NCBI RefSeq assembly: GCF_009192735.1
Contig: NZ_VTFU01000005.1
Location: 1 to 64,000 of the forward strand
Source: Arthrobacter gandavensis
GTDB lineage: Bacteria > Actinomycetota > Actinomycetes > Actinomycetales > Micrococcaceae
Reading direction: 5' to 3'
Length of the DNA: 64,000 nucleotides
A program made the position numbers and the translations under genes. Below are positions 10,906 through 20,670 of this stretch, piece after piece. Each line of letters opens with the position of its first letter. Positions within the stretch are counted from its first letter, which is position 1. The notes beneath the pieces are model-generated. The model had not been told where the DNA came from. It saw only the letters and a list, made by a program, of their open reading frames with translations, and did not search any database.

Positions 10906-13013
10906 GCGCGGTAGAGGCTGACGGAGTTGGCGGGAAGGATGTCCTTCCCGCCACCGCGGTGCAGCTCGCCGGTGCGGCTTTGACCGTCCGCCGCGGTGCT
11001 CAGGAGCAGCTCGTAGGCATGGTCCTCGTCGCGGACGGCACCGGATCGGTTTAGCGCTTCCGCGTCCGGCAGGACAATCTCCACGTCCTGCAGCGATCCG
11101 TTCAGGACAAACAGGCCGTTCACCTCGCCCGCAGAGGAACCCACCAGCAGCTGGACCACCCGGGTTGAGGGATCCTGCCACTTGTCCTGGGCCATGGGCT
11201 GGCCGTCGGCATCAAACCACAGCAGGGACGTTCCGCGGGAATCGGCCGGGAACCGGTACGGCTGCGATGCCAGGAAGTACCGGCGCAGGCGCAGCAGCGT
11301 GCGGGTAAAGTCCAGCATCGCCTCGGCTTCAGCGTCCAAGTCCCAGTGTGTCCAGGCCATCGGGGTGTCCTGGCAGTAGGCGTTGTTGTTGCCGTGCTGG
11401 GTCCTCCCCAGCTCATCTCCTGCCGTAATCATCGGAACCCCCAATGACATCAGCAGCGTGGCCATGATGTTTCGGGCGCTCTGGCCCCGGCGGGCATTAA
11501 TCCGTTCGTCATCCGTGGGACCTTCGACACCGTGGTTATAGCTGCGGTTGTCGCTGCTGCCGTCCCGGTTGTCCTCGCCGTTGGCCTCGTTGTGCTTGCG
11601 CTCGTAACTGGTCAGGTCTGCCAGGGTGAAGCCGTCATGGGCGGTGACCAGATTGATCGAGGACAGCGCTGTCCGGCCCGAGCCGGCAAACAGGTCCACG
11701 GACCCGGCCAGCGAACCGGCGATCCGGTCCACCGGCCCGCCCGTACCCCCGCCGGCCAGCGCGGCTTGGTCCCGGAGCCAAAAATCGCGCACGGAGTCCC
11801 GGAAGCGGTCATTCCAGTCGGCCCAGCCGGGCGGAAAGTTGCCCGTCTGCCATCCGTCCGGGCCGATGTCCCAAGGTTCGGCGATCAGCTTGATGCCGTT
11901 GAGGACGGGATCGGCGGCCAAAGCAATGAGGAAAGGGTGGCGCCGGTCGAAGCGGCCGTCCGCGCCGCGGCAGAGTGCCGGAGCAAGGTCGAAGCGGAAG
12001 CCGTCCACCTGGTATTCCTGGACCCAGTGGCGCAGGGAGTCCAGTGCCATTTGGATGACGCGGGGTTCACTGAAATCCAGCGTATTTCCGCATCCGGTGG
12101 TGTCGAAGTAGCGGCCCTCGGCGTCGTGGCGGTAATACCTTTCATCACCGAGTCCGCGCCAGCTCAGGGCAGGCTGGTCCTTTTTCCCCTCGGCCGTGTG
12201 GTTGTACACCACGTCCAGGATGACTTCGAGTCCGCCCTCATGCAGTGACCGGATCATTCCCTTGACCTCGTCCTGGACAGCCTTGGGCCCGGCGGCCTGT
12301 GCCGCACGCGTGGCGTATTCCGAATGCGGGGCGAAAAATCCAAGGGTGTTGTAGCCCCAGTAGTTGGTCAGGCCCAGCATCCGCAGGTGTTCTTCGTCCG
12401 TATGGAAGTGGATCGGCAGGAGTTCGATGGCAGTCACCCCAAGGCCCTTGAGGTAATCCACCATGACGGGGTGGCCGAAGCCGGCGTAAGTGCCGCGCAG
12501 CTCTTCAGGGATTTCGGGGTGGAGCATGGTTTGCCCGCGGACGTGCGCCTCATAAATGACCGTGTCCCGCCAGGGGGTGTGCGGTTGCCGCGACGAACCC
12601 CAGTCAAAGGCCGAGTCAACGTGCACCGAGAAGAACAGGGGGACATCGCCTTCGCCCGGCACCTGGTCGATTCCGCGTCCGTACGGATCCAGCAGCAGCT
12701 GGAAGCTGCCCGGCTCGCCGGGCAGCTCCTTTCCCCGGGGCCAGAATCCGTAGCGTGAACCGTAGGACAGTCCGGTGACCCGTCCATGGTGAATGCCGGC
12801 AACGGATTCGCCGAGGGGTTCGGAAGCCCACACGCCCGGCGCCTTCTCGAAGTGGATGTCCATTGCGGACTGGCCCGGAGCATAAATGGACACGTTGACG
12901 GTTCCCGGCACCGCTTCGATGCCGGGAACAGAGTTCTTCACACCAAGTGGGAAGGGCCTGGAGACGCGCCGTGCGGCGGCTTGGCCCTGTGGATCACTCT
13001 TCAGGTCTGCCAT
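10902..13013 (-). CDS. glgX: glycogen debranching enzyme
   Basis: A GH13 isoamylase-type debranching enzyme of 703 residues that hydrolyses alpha-1,6 branches in phosphorylase-limited glycogen. An N-terminal CBM48-like domain (about 20-110) precedes the barrel. The catalytic residues are Asp342 (GFRFDLAP), Glu379 (LIAEPWD) and Asp460 (TAHDGFT). It is slightly shorter at the C-terminus than many GlgX, but all motifs are present. It is convergent with glgP, which supplies its substrate; the two TAG stops overlap by three bases in a CTAG palindrome. Confidence 0.93.
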   Translation of the reverse strand: MADLKSDPQGQAAARRVSRPFPLGVKNSVPGIEAVPGTVNVSIYAPGQSAMDIHFEKAPGVWASEPLGESVAGIHHGRVTGLSYGSRYGFWPRGKELPGEPGSFQLLLDPYGRGIDQVPGEGDVPLFFSVHVDSAFDWGSSRQPHTPWRDTVIYEAHVRGQTMLHPEIPEELRGTYAGFGHPVMVDYLKGLGVTAIELLPIHFHTDEEHLRMLGLTNYWGYNTLGFFAPHSEYATRAAQAAGPKAVQDEVKGMIRSLHEGGLEVILDVVYNHTAEGKKDQPALSWRGLGDERYYRHDAEGRYFDTTGCGNTLDFSEPRVIQMALDSLRHWVQEYQVDGFRFDLAPALCRGADGRFDRRHPFLIALAADPVLNGIKLIAEPWDIGPDGWQTGNFPPGWADWNDRFRDSVRDFWLRDQAALAGGGTGGPVDRIAGSLAGSVDLFAGSGRTALSSINLVTAHDGFTLADLTSYERKHNEANGEDNRDGSSDNRSYNHGVEGPTDDERINARRGQSARNIMATLLMSLGVPMITAGDELGRTQHGNNNAYCQDTPMAWTHWDLDAEAEAMLDFTRTLLRLRRYFLASQPYRFPADSRGTSLLWFDADGQPMAQDKWQDPSTRVVQLLVGSSAGEVNGLFVLNGSLQDVEIVLPDAEALNRSGAVRDEDHAYELLLSTAADGQSRTGELHRGGGKDILPANSVSLYRA

Positions 13014-13040
13014 GCTGCCTCTCGGATGACTCCGCCGTCT

Positions 13041-14042
13041 TTAAGCGGAACGCTGCCGTGAAATTTCGTACAGGCTGATGCCGACTGCCATGGAGGCGTT
13101 CAGTGATTCCATCGCCGAATCAATGGGAATGGAAACGATCTGGTCGCAGTTTTCGCGAACCAGGCGGGACAGCCCCTTGCCCTCGGAACCCACCACAATG
13201 CAGATGGGGTCCTTGGCCAGGACGGTGTTCGGCAGCGAGACGTCGCCGTCTCCGTCCAGGCCCACGACAAAGATGCCCATCTTCTTGAACGCCTTCAGGG
13301 CGTTGTTCAGGTTTCCGGCGCGGGCGACCGGAACACGGACGGCAGCGCCGGCACTGGTCTTCCACGCCGACGCGGTCATGCCCACGGCACGGCGTTCCGG
13401 CACGATGACTCCGTGGGCGCTGAACGCGGACGCGGACCGGATAATCGCGCCAAGGTTGCGCGGGTCGGTGATGCCGTCCAGAGCCACGAACAGCGGGGCG
13501 TTGCGGATGTGCCCCTTCTTCCACGCCTCAATGGTCTCCTGTGCCAGGTCCATCGGGTCTGCATACTCATACGGCGGAATCTGCAGCACGAGGCCCTGGT
13601 GCACGGCCTCGTTGGTCATGCGGTCCAGCTCAGGCTTGTGGGTCTCCATGACGGGCAGGCCGCGGTCCGCCGCCATCTTGAGGGATTCGCGGACGCGGTC
13701 GTCCATGTCGATCCGAACCGCCACGTGCAGTGCCTTGGCGGGAATGCCGGCGCGCAGGGCTTCGACCACCGAGTTGCGGCCGGTGACGACTTCCTCTGCC
13801 ACCTTGCCGCGGACGTTAGTGCCGTTTCGGCCGCCGGCGGCGCGGTTATCGCGGGAGTCGCCGCGCTTGGCAGCTGAGCGCTCAGCCAGCTGCTTGTTCT
13901 TGTACGCCTTGTGATAGGGGCGTTCTTCAGCCTTGGGTGTGGGTCCTTTACCCTCAAGGGCCTTGCGGCCCAATCCACCGGTGCCCCCGCTGGGGCCCTT
14001 TTTGGCTTTACGCATTGCGCCGGGACGTCCGTTGTTGGCCAT
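13041..14042 (-). CDS. rlmB: 23S rRNA (guanosine-2'-O-)-methyltransferase RlmB, SpoU/TrmH family
   Basis: A SpoU-class knotted methyltransferase of 333 residues, expected to methylate the 2'-O of a conserved guanosine in 23S rRNA (G2251 in E. coli numbering). The first 80 or so residues are a basic, low-complexity extension common in actinobacterial members. The substrate-binding domain starts near VTGRNSVVEAL. The catalytic domain shows the three SpoU motifs: DPRNLGAIIRSA, VGSEGKGLSR and SLNASMAVGISLYE near the C-terminus. It lies 132 bp downstream of cysS on the same strand, a neighbourhood usual in actinobacteria. Confidence 0.93.
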   Translation of the reverse strand: MANNGRPGAMRKAKKGPSGGTGGLGRKALEGKGPTPKAEERPYHKAYKNKQLAERSAAKRGDSRDNRAAGGRNGTNVRGKVAEEVVTGRNSVVEALRAGIPAKALHVAVRIDMDDRVRESLKMAADRGLPVMETHKPELDRMTNEAVHQGLVLQIPPYEYADPMDLAQETIEAWKKGHIRNAPLFVALDGITDPRNLGAIIRSASAFSAHGVIVPERRAVGMTASAWKTSAGAAVRVPVARAGNLNNALKAFKKMGIFVVGLDGDGDVSLPNTVLAKDPICIVVGSEGKGLSRLVRENCDQIVSIPIDSAMESLNASMAVGISLYEISRQRSA

Positions 14043-14174
14043 CGATTACACCTTAAACCTAGAAGAAAGCATTACTTCTAGTTTACGCAGGCTCCCGGGC
14101 GGCCGCTGTCCACGCCCGGAAGTGTACTCCCACAGCCAAATTGCGGCTGGATCCGGCCCTTCCTGCCGGCGGGA

Positions 14175-15632
14175 TCAGCCGTTGGCCAGGCTCCAGCGTG
14201 CGCCGTCGGGGGTGTCCTCCACAGTGATCCCGGCCCCGGCGAGCGAGTTCCGGATGGCGTCGGCCCGTGCCCAGTCCTTCGCGGCGCGGGCATCAACCCG
14301 CTGCCGCAGCTGGTCCTGGATGAGGGCGTCCAGGGCGTTGTGCTCCGGACCGCCGGTCCGTGCCGGCTGCTGCACCGCGTCCAGTCCCAGGGCCATGGTC
14401 ATGGTCAGCACGGCGTGCAGCGCGTCCCTGACCCGGTCCGTGTCCCCGTCGGCAAGGGCGGTGTTCCCGGCCCGGACGGTGTCGTGCAGGACCGCCAGCG
14501 CCTGCGGCACGTTGAGGTCATCATCCATGGCTTCCGCGAAGGCCGCCGGCATGGAGCGGTGGGTGTCCAGGACAAAACCGGAATCGCCGGTGCCGTGGAC
14601 CTTCGCCCGTGCCTTGTCGATGAAACCGTCAATGCGTTCGACGGCGGCCGCAGCTTCCTGCAGCGAGGTGGGCCGGTAATCCAGGACGGACCGGTAGTGG
14701 GCCTGTCCCAGGTAGTAGCGGACCACCCGGGGGGAGGCCTGGGACAGCATCTCCGCGGGGCTCACCGTGTTGCCGATGGACTTGGACATCTTCTCGCCTT
14801 CGAAGGTGACCATGCCGTTGTGCATCCAGAAGTTGGCGAAACCGTCCCCGGCGGCCTGCGACTGGGCCATTTCATTTTCGTGATGCGGGAACCGCAAATC
14901 CAGGCCGCCGCCGTGGATGTCGAACTGCGGGCCGAGGTACTTGGTGACCATGGCCGAGCATTCCAGGTGCCAGCCCGGCCGGCCCTTGCCCCAGGGGCTG
15001 TCCCAGGCGGCCGTTTCCGGCTCGCCGTCCTTATGGCCCTTCCACAGCGCGAAGTCCCGCGGGTCGCGCTTGCCGCGCGGGCCGGCGTCGGGCGCTGCCT
15101 GCATGTCAACAATGTTCTGCCGGGTCAGCGAACCGTACCTGTCCCAGGACCGGACGTCGAAGTACACGTCGCCGGAGTCATCCAGGGCAGGGTATGCGTG
15201 ACCGGCGTCGATGAGGCGTGAGATGAGTGCGTGCATTTCCGGAATGTGTCCGGTGGCGCGGGGTTCGTAGGTGGGCCGCTGCACGCCCAGGGTGTCGTAG
15301 GCCTTGGCGAATTCCTGCTCGAAGCGGTAGGCCAGCGCCCACCACTGCTCGTCCGGGACGACGTCACCGGACGGCTCGGCACCCACCGAATCAGCTGCCT
15401 TCGCCAGGATCTTGTCGTCAATGTCCGTGACGTTGCGGACCGTTGTGACGCGGAATCCGCGGAACTGCAGCCAGCGGGTGAGCTGATCAAAAACGATGGC
15501 CGAGCGGATATGGCCCACGTGCGGTTTGCCCTGCACTGTAGCGCCGCAGTAGTAAAGGCTTACCTCGCCCTTTTTGAGCGGGACGAAGTCGCGGATCTGC
15601 GCGGTTGCGGTGTCATAGAATCTCAGGCTCAC
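14175..15632 (-). CDS. cysS: cysteinyl-tRNA synthetase
   Basis: A class I aminoacyl-tRNA synthetase of 485 residues that charges tRNA-Cys. The HIGH signature appears as HVGH (38-41), and Cys29 is the first zinc ligand in YYCG. The other zinc-site region is WHLECSAM with HHENE. The KMSKS loop is exact (281-285), and the C-terminal DALR/anticodon domain is present. It stands in the common ispD-ispF-cysS-rlmB order, 34 bp downstream of ispF. Nothing is unusual in length or motifs. Confidence 0.97.
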   Translation of the reverse strand: MSLRFYDTATAQIRDFVPLKKGEVSLYYCGATVQGKPHVGHIRSAIVFDQLTRWLQFRGFRVTTVRNVTDIDDKILAKAADSVGAEPSGDVVPDEQWWALAYRFEQEFAKAYDTLGVQRPTYEPRATGHIPEMHALISRLIDAGHAYPALDDSGDVYFDVRSWDRYGSLTRQNIVDMQAAPDAGPRGKRDPRDFALWKGHKDGEPETAAWDSPWGKGRPGWHLECSAMVTKYLGPQFDIHGGGLDLRFPHHENEMAQSQAAGDGFANFWMHNGMVTFEGEKMSKSIGNTVSPAEMLSQASPRVVRYYLGQAHYRSVLDYRPTSLQEAAAAVERIDGFIDKARAKVHGTGDSGFVLDTHRSMPAAFAEAMDDDLNVPQALAVLHDTVRAGNTALADGDTDRVRDALHAVLTMTMALGLDAVQQPARTGGPEHNALDALIQDQLRQRVDARAAKDWARADAIRNSLAGAGITVEDTPDGARWSLANG

Positions 15633-15666
15633 CGCTCTAGGCTATCGCCTGCCGGGGCCCGGGAGC

Positions 15667-16182
15667 TTAACTGCCGGACAGCAGGGGGTTTTGCACCTGC
15701 ACGACGACGGCGGTGGCCACGGCGGCGATGCCTTCCCCACGCCCGGTGAAGCCGAGGCCGTCGGTGGTGGTGGCCGAGACGCTGACCGGGGCGCCTGCCG
15801 CGCCGCTGAGGACCGCTTCGGCCTCGGCACGGCGCGGCGCAAACTTGGGCCGGTTGCCGATCAGCTGCACTGCCACGTTGCCGATCTCGAATCCGGCGCC
15901 GCGCACGATCCGGGCCGCTTCCTCCAACAGGGTGATGCCGGAGGCGCCGGCGTATTCGGGCCGGTCGGTGCCGAAGTGCGTGCCAAGATCACCCAGGCCG
16001 GCGGCGGAGAACAGGGCATCGGCTGCGGCGTGGGCCACGGGATCGCCGTCGGAGTGACCGGAGAGGCCGCGTTCCCCGTCCCACAGCAGGCCGGCAACCC
16101 ACAGGGGCCGTGGCGCGTCATCGGGCGCGAAGGCGTGCACGTCGACGCCGATTCCGGTGCGGGGAAGGTTCACGGAAGGCAT
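15667..16182 (-). CDS. ispF: 2-C-methyl-D-erythritol 2,4-cyclodiphosphate synthase
   Basis: The MEP-pathway enzyme that cyclises CDP-methylerythritol 2-phosphate; 171 residues. The zinc ligands are visible as Asp14-X-His16 (VDVHAF) and His51 (DGDPVAH). The GHSDGDP motif and the C-terminal [17 protein letters not shown] segment are typical. It starts 3 bp after the ispD stop, so the pair encodes consecutive or near-consecutive steps of isoprenoid precursor synthesis in one operon. Confidence 0.96.
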   Translation of the reverse strand: MPSVNLPRTGIGVDVHAFAPDDAPRPLWVAGLLWDGERGLSGHSDGDPVAHAAADALFSAAGLGDLGTHFGTDRPEYAGASGITLLEEAARIVRGAGFEIGNVAVQLIGNRPKFAPRRAEAEAVLSGAAGAPVSVSATTTDGLGFTGRGEGIAAVATAVVVQVQNPLLSGS

Positions 16183-16185
16183 GGA

Positions 16186-16950
16186 TCAGTCCTTAGGGTC
16201 GGTGGAGGTGCGGGCCAGGACGGCTTCAGCAAGCAGCATGTCCATGGGGGTGGTGATTTTCAGGGACAGTTCCGAGCCGTCGACGACGAACACCGCGGCG
16301 CCGAGGGATTCCGCCAGCATGGCATCGTCGGTGACCGCGGCTGCCTGCTCCGCGGTGAACCGGCGGGCTGCCTCGTGGGCGCGCCGCAGCAGTCCGGCAT
16401 CGAACCCCTGCGGAGTCTGGACGGCTCGGAGGGTGGACCGGTCAGGGGTGCCGGTAACCACGCGCGGCGCGATGCCCGCCTGCGCCGAAGTGGTGGGCGC
16501 CGTCGTCTTGACGGTGTCGGTGACGGGTACGGCCGGAATCACCGCTTCCGCCCCCGCAGCCAGCGCGTCAGCAACCCGGGCGAACACGTCCGGCGGCGTC
16601 ATGGCACGGGCGGCATCGTGGACGAGCACGGCATCAAGGTTGGCGGGGAGCGCCTGCAGGGCCGCGTGGACGGAATCGGCCCGGGTGGCACCGCCGTCGA
16701 CGACGGTCAGAGGCGCCCTGAGCGCTGCACCGCGGCAGAGCGAACGCATGACCGTGTCACCGGCCGGAACCGCAACGCTGATGACCGTGGCAATGCCGGA
16801 TGCTTCTATCCCCCGCAGGGCATGGACAAGAAGCGGGACGCCGGCCAGCGGCACCTGGGCCTTGGGGACGCCGTAGCCAAGCCGCTGGCCCGAACCGCCC
16901 GCTACGACAATGACACCGATCCGCTGTTCGCGGGAAACTGGAGAAGACAC
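16186..16950 (-). CDS. ispD: 2-C-methyl-D-erythritol 4-phosphate cytidylyltransferase
   Basis: A nucleotidyltransferase of 254 residues that couples CTP to methylerythritol 4-phosphate in the MEP pathway. The N-terminal signature VVAGGSGQRLG and the following lysine in VPKAQ are the CTP-binding elements, and VHDAARAM holds the metal-binding aspartate. It lies directly upstream of ispF. In many actinobacteria carD precedes it in the same operon; here a hairpin with a T-rich tail separates carD from ispD. Confidence 0.95.
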   Translation of the reverse strand: MSSPVSREQRIGVIVVAGGSGQRLGYGVPKAQVPLAGVPLLVHALRGIEASGIATVISVAVPAGDTVMRSLCRGAALRAPLTVVDGGATRADSVHAALQALPANLDAVLVHDAARAMTPPDVFARVADALAAGAEAVIPAVPVTDTVKTTAPTTSAQAGIAPRVVTGTPDRSTLRAVQTPQGFDAGLLRRAHEAARRFTAEQAAAVTDDAMLAESLGAAVFVVDGSELSLKITTPMDMLLAEAVLARTSTDPKD

Positions 16951-17060
16951 CCCTTCAGCCTAGTGCCCGCGGTTCGGGGGCCGCTCCGCGCGGCATGGTC
17001 CTGACAGCAATGTTGGGGCAGCGCGCGAGGGATGAAGTGCAGGGCCCGAAACCGGGCTTT

Positions 17061-17092
17061 AAAGACAAAATGCCGGTCCGTGAGGACCGGCA
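17061..17092 (-). terminator. intrinsic terminator after carD
   Basis: A perfect 9-bp stem (17071-17079 with 17084-17092) with a 4-nt loop. On the minus strand it is followed by TTTTGTCTTT (17061-17070). This is a good rho-independent terminator for carD and would separate it from ispD-ispF. Confidence 0.75.
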
Positions 17093-17120
17093 GCGTGCCG
17101 TGTGCTGTATTTCTCTGCTG

Positions 17121-17603
17121 TTAGCTTGCCAGAACCTTGTCCAGGACAACTGCGGCCTGGTCTTCGTCCGTCTTTTCAGCCAGCGCCAGCTCCGAAATCA
17201 GAATCTGGCGGGCTTTTGCGAGCATCCGCTTTTCCCCGGCAGACAGTCCGCGGTCGTGGTCGCGGCGCCACAGGTCACGAACGACCTCTGCCACCTTCAC
17301 CACGTCACCGGACGCAAGCTTCTCCAGGTTTGCCTTGTAACGGCGCGACCAGTTGGTGGGTTCTTCAGTAAGCTCGGCGCGCAGCACATCAAAGACATGC
17401 TCCAGGCCTTCCTTACCCACCACATCGCGAACCCCAACGAGGTCAACGTTTTCAGCCGGTACTTCTATGGTCAGATCACCCTGTGCCACCTTAAGCTTGA
17501 GATACATCTTCTCTTCGCCCTTGATGGTCCGCATCTTGATCTCTTCGATCTTCGCGGCACCGTGGTGAGGGTAAACAACTGTTTCGCCAACCTCAAAAAC
17601 CAT
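17121..17603 (-). CDS. carD: CarD-type RNA polymerase-binding transcription regulator
   Basis: 160 residues with the full CarD/CdnL fold. The N-terminal RNA polymerase interaction domain opens with [17 protein letters not shown]. The helical C-terminal DNA-binding region has the [13 protein letters not shown] segment. In mycobacteria CarD binds the RNAP beta subunit and stabilises open complexes, especially at rRNA promoters. It is transcribed on its own with its own terminator, divergent from the lipoprotein gene across 267 bp of non-coding DNA. Confidence 0.95.
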   Translation of the reverse strand: MVFEVGETVVYPHHGAAKIEEIKMRTIKGEEKMYLKLKVAQGDLTIEVPAENVDLVGVRDVVGKEGLEHVFDVLRAELTEEPTNWSRRYKANLEKLASGDVVKVAEVVRDLWRRDHDRGLSAGEKRMLAKARQILISELALAEKTDEDQAAVVLDKVLAS

Positions 17604-17870
17604 GTGGACTTTCCCCTTTCCCAGCCTCTAGTTTACCATGGGTGCGACACGCCGAGAAGAGTTTTCGCAGGTCAGGTACCTGATCGTGACCCGCCTAGGT
17701 ATTATCCGGCCTGCTTCCCGCGTTCCCACCTGCGGCGATGGCTCTGCGGAGGTGCATTTTGAGTCCTCCATGGAAGGGCGAAAATCCAACATTTTCGCTG
17801 TTTGCCGATAGGCTAGGCACAAAAGATAGCCGCAGGTCGCAAGACCGCAATACCCCAGGAGTTTTGTGCT

Positions 17871-18464
17871 GTGAGATTCACACCCAAGAACCGGGCGCAG
17901 CGCGCAGCTGCCGCCGGTGTAATTGCGCTGGCCGTACTGGGAGTCTCCAGCTGCAGTGCCGTGAACGAGCAGGCAACCGTACGCGAATACTCTCCGTCGG
18001 ACGGCATTGTTGAAAATGTCGGCGAAGTGGAGCTGCGCAACATCCTGGTGGTCAGCAACGGCGACGGCGAACCCGGCCGCCTGCTGGGCACAGTGGTCAA
18101 TGCCTCCCCCGACAACGTGGACTTCTCCATGGCAATGGGCGGAACCACGCTGACCTGGAACATTGAGTCCGGTGACAAGATCATCTTCGAAGACGCCGAA
18201 GCTTCCGAGGTGACGGTGCCCAACGTGGACACCGTGCCCGGCACCGGCATCCGCGCGGATGCCAGCAACGGAACCGAAACGGTTCAGCTGAACGTTCCCG
18301 TCGTCGACGGCACTCTGGTGGACTACCGCAAGTACCTGCCGTCGCCGTCCCCCACGCCGCTGGACGTTGCCACCATGGTTCCCTCCGACGAAGCCACGGA
18401 TACCCAGCAGGACACCGGAGCGGACACCGGCACCGCCACCTCCGAGCCGACCGAATCGCAGTAG
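17871..18464 (+). CDS. putative lipoprotein, function unknown
   Basis: 197 residues starting with GTG after an AGGAG ribosome-binding site. A basic N-terminus and hydrophobic segment (about 11-25) end in the lipobox VSSC with Cys28, so the product is probably a membrane-anchored exported lipoprotein. The middle (about 30-150) looks like a beta-rich globular domain. The last 45 residues are Pro/Thr/Asp/Ser-rich and probably disordered. I do not recognise a catalytic motif. It is followed by a strong terminator, so it is likely monocistronic. Similar small lipoproteins near carD or phosphate regulators are common in actinobacteria. Confidence 0.8.
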   Translation: MRFTPKNRAQRAAAAGVIALAVLGVSSCSAVNEQATVREYSPSDGIVENVGEVELRNILVVSNGDGEPGRLLGTVVNASPDNVDFSMAMGGTTLTWNIESGDKIIFEDAEASEVTVPNVDTVPGTGIRADASNGTETVQLNVPVVDGTLVDYRKYLPSPSPTPLDVATMVPSDEATDTQQDTGADTGTATSEPTESQ

Positions 18465-18500
18465 GCTTTCACCCGCGGATCAGCCGCGGATTGCAAGCAC

Positions 18501-18540
18501 CAGGAAGGGACCCGGCGATGCCGGGTCCCTTCCTGTTTTT
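18501..18540 (+). terminator. strong intrinsic terminator
   Basis: A perfect 15-bp stem (18501-18515 with 18521-18535), loop cgatg, then TTTTT. It ends the lipoprotein transcript, and the hairpin may also stop the convergent response regulator transcript. Confidence 0.88.
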
Positions 18541-18589
18541 CGCCTTGTCCTGTTCCCGCCGCCGGCTCACGCGGGCGAGGGTGCCGGAA

Positions 18590-19273
18590 TCAGGTTTCGA
18601 ACTTGTACCCCAGCCCGCGCACTGTCACCAGGTGCCGCGGCAGGGACGGATCCGGCTCGATCTTGCTCCTGAGCCGCTTGACGTGCACGTCCAGCGTTTT
18701 GGTGTCCCCCACGTAGTCGGCTCCCCAGATCCGCTCGATCAGCTGTCCCCGGGTCAACACCCGGCCGGAATTCCGCAGCAGCATCTCCAGCAGCTCGAAC
18801 TCCTTCAGGGGCAGCGGGATGTCCGATCCGTTCACGCTGACCACATGCCGGTCCAGATCCATGCGCACCGGCCCGGCCTCCACCGTGGGGCCCCCCAGGT
18901 CGCCGCCCTCGCCGCCGCGGCGGCGCAGTACTGCCCGGATCCGGGCCAGCAGTTCCCGGGAGCTGTACGGCTTCGTGACATAGTCGTCGGCACCAATCTC
19001 CAGGCCGACCACTTTGTCGATTTCCCCGTCCAGGGCGGTCAGCATAATGACCGGAACATCGGAGCGCTGGCGGATCTGCCGGCAGACCTCGGTGCCCGGC
19101 TGGCCCGGCAGCATCAGGTCCAGCAGAATCAGGTCCGCTCCCCGCCGGTCAAACTCGGCCACGGCGTCGTTGCCGTTGTCCACCACGCATACGTCGAATC
19201 CCTCCCGCCCCAACAGGTAGGAAAGAGGATCACTGAAGGATTCCTCGTCTTCGACTATCAGGATCCTGCTCAA
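18590..19273 (-). CDS. regX3: OmpR/PhoB-family response regulator, RegX3-like
   Basis: 227 residues with an N-terminal receiver domain and a C-terminal winged-helix DNA-binding domain. The acidic pocket is EDEE and the phospho-acceptor is Asp52 in LLDLMLPG; the conserved Lys lies in DYVTKPYS. The winged helix includes RGQLIERIWG and KRLRSKIEPDP. It overlaps the sensor kinase gene by 4 bp. The set with divergent phoU and nearby phosphoglycerate mutase matches the senX3-regX3-phoU-gpm neighbourhood of actinobacteria, so it is inferred to be the phosphate-starvation regulator. Confidence 0.9.
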   Translation of the reverse strand: MSRILIVEDEESFSDPLSYLLGREGFDVCVVDNGNDAVAEFDRRGADLILLDLMLPGQPGTEVCRQIRQRSDVPVIMLTALDGEIDKVVGLEIGADDYVTKPYSSRELLARIRAVLRRRGGEGGDLGGPTVEAGPVRMDLDRHVVSVNGSDIPLPLKEFELLEMLLRNSGRVLTRGQLIERIWGADYVGDTKTLDVHVKRLRSKIEPDPSLPRHLVTVRGLGYKFET

Positions 19274-20490
19274 GCACTGACTCCTTGTTCGTGGCTGCCG
19301 CCCCCGGTTGGGGCAGTTCCGGCCCGGGAAGATGCCGGGCGTTCGTTCCGGCGCTCCGCCGGTTCGGTCGATTCCATTTCCGGCAGCCGAACCGTGAAGG
19401 TTGACCCCTGCCCGGGCTGGGACCAGAGATTGATTTCGCCGCCGTGATTGGTGACGACGTGTTTGACGATGCTCAGGCCCAGGCCGGTTCCGCCGGTGTG
19501 CCGTGACCGCGCACTGTCGACGCGGTAAAACCGTTCGAAGATCCGCTCCTGGTCTTCGGGATGGATGCCCGGACCCTGATCGGTGACGGCGACTTGGGCC
19601 ATGCCGTCGCGGGAACGCAGCCCCACGCCCACCCGGCTTCCGGGCGGTGAATAGCGGATGGCGTTGTCGATCAGGTTGCGCAGGGCCGTGGTCAGCATTT
19701 TCGCGTCGCCGTAGACGGTCCCCTGGACGGCACCGCCGACGACGACCGTCGTGTTCCTGTTCTCCGCGGGCAGCCGGTTGGCCTCCACCGCATCGGCGAC
19801 GAGCTGGTTAATGTCCACCTCGCGGGCGCGGTCCACCATGTCGGTGCTCTGCAGGCGTGAGAGTTCAATGATGTCCTGCACCAGTGCGGTCAGCCGGGAT
19901 GATTCCTTGCTCATTCGTGAGGCAAACCGGCGGACCGCCTCTTCATCTCCGGCGGCGTCATCCAGGGCTTCCGCAAGCAGCGAGATGGCCCCGACCGGGG
20001 TTTTCAACTCATGGGATACGTTGGCAACGAAGTCGTTGCGCACCTCCTCGGTGCGGGCGATTTCGGTGTGGTCGTCCGCCAGGATAAGGATGTATTCCTC
20101 ACCCACTGTTGCCACCCGGACCTGCAGGATGGTGTTTCCCTGGCCCAGGGGCCCCCGCTGCAGTTCCAGCTGCCGCTCCTCGATGACACCGTCGCGGCGG
20201 ACCCTCGCCGTCAGGGCGAGCAGTTCGGGCGGAACGAGCGTATGGCCGCGGACGAGCCCAAAGGCGTAGGCGCCCGGGCTGGCCCGGACCACGCCGTCGA
20301 CGGCGTCCACCACAATGTAGGCGCGTCCGATGGCGGCCAGCACTTCGGCGGCTCCGTCGGGGATGGCCGGTTCATCACCGGCGGCCAGCTCCCGGCGCTG
20401 GCGGCGGCTGGCACCATAGGCGAGCACGCCGGACACTCCCACGGCCAGGCCGAGGATTCCGGCAATCAGGCCCAGCAATACAGGATTCAC
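19270..20490 (-). CDS. senX3: sensor histidine kinase, SenX3-like
   Basis: 406 residues with one N-terminal membrane segment (about 4-28), a PAS-like region (about 45-145), a HisKA domain with phospho-acceptor His160 (NVSHELKTP) and an HATPase_c domain. The ATPase boxes are present as NLIDNAIRYS, DQGPGIHPEDQ and GGTGLGLSIVKH. A single transmembrane helix with no extracellular sensor fits PhoR/SenX3-type kinases that take their signal from the Pst-PhoU system. It is translationally coupled to the regulator and divergent from phoU. Confidence 0.9.
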   Translation of the reverse strand: MNPVLLGLIAGILGLAVGVSGVLAYGASRRQRRELAAGDEPAIPDGAAEVLAAIGRAYIVVDAVDGVVRASPGAYAFGLVRGHTLVPPELLALTARVRRDGVIEERQLELQRGPLGQGNTILQVRVATVGEEYILILADDHTEIARTEEVRNDFVANVSHELKTPVGAISLLAEALDDAAGDEEAVRRFASRMSKESSRLTALVQDIIELSRLQSTDMVDRAREVDINQLVADAVEANRLPAENRNTTVVVGGAVQGTVYGDAKMLTTALRNLIDNAIRYSPPGSRVGVGLRSRDGMAQVAVTDQGPGIHPEDQERIFERFYRVDSARSRHTGGTGLGLSIVKHVVTNHGGEINLWSQPGQGSTFTVRLPEMESTEPAERRNERPASSRAGTAPTGGGSHEQGVSA

Positions 20491-20550
20491 TCTCCTAGCT
20501 TAGGCTGACCGCCGGGACGCCGGAGGACCCGCGGTGGCATAAGTCCCTCC

Positions 20551-20594
20551 GTTAAACTAACGTTCATCTGAAGATGCCCAACGGTTAACCCCCA
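20551..20594 (+). promoter_or_regulatory. candidate Pho-box: four 11-bp direct repeat units
   Basis: Four consecutive 11-bp blocks start at 20551, 20562, 20573 and 20584. Three begin GTTAA, GTTCA and GTTAA; the third block is degenerate (GATGC). An 11-nt periodicity with GTTCA-like cores is the known layout of actinobacterial PhoP/Pho boxes. It lies between divergent senX3/regX3 and phoU, so binding by the adjacent regulator is a reasonable inference. Confidence 0.5.
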
Positions 20595-20670
20595 CCTGTA
20601 ATCCTGCCAATACGGCTGTGACATGCAGCGGGAACGTTGGACGAGTGCTGCACAAGTGAAAGGACCCGAA

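Noticed and set aside
17804-17811. GCCGATAG upstream of the lipoprotein gene, resembling the FliA -10
   Set aside because: The four bases 15 bp upstream are TCCA, not T(A/T)AC, and the gene has no flagellar context.
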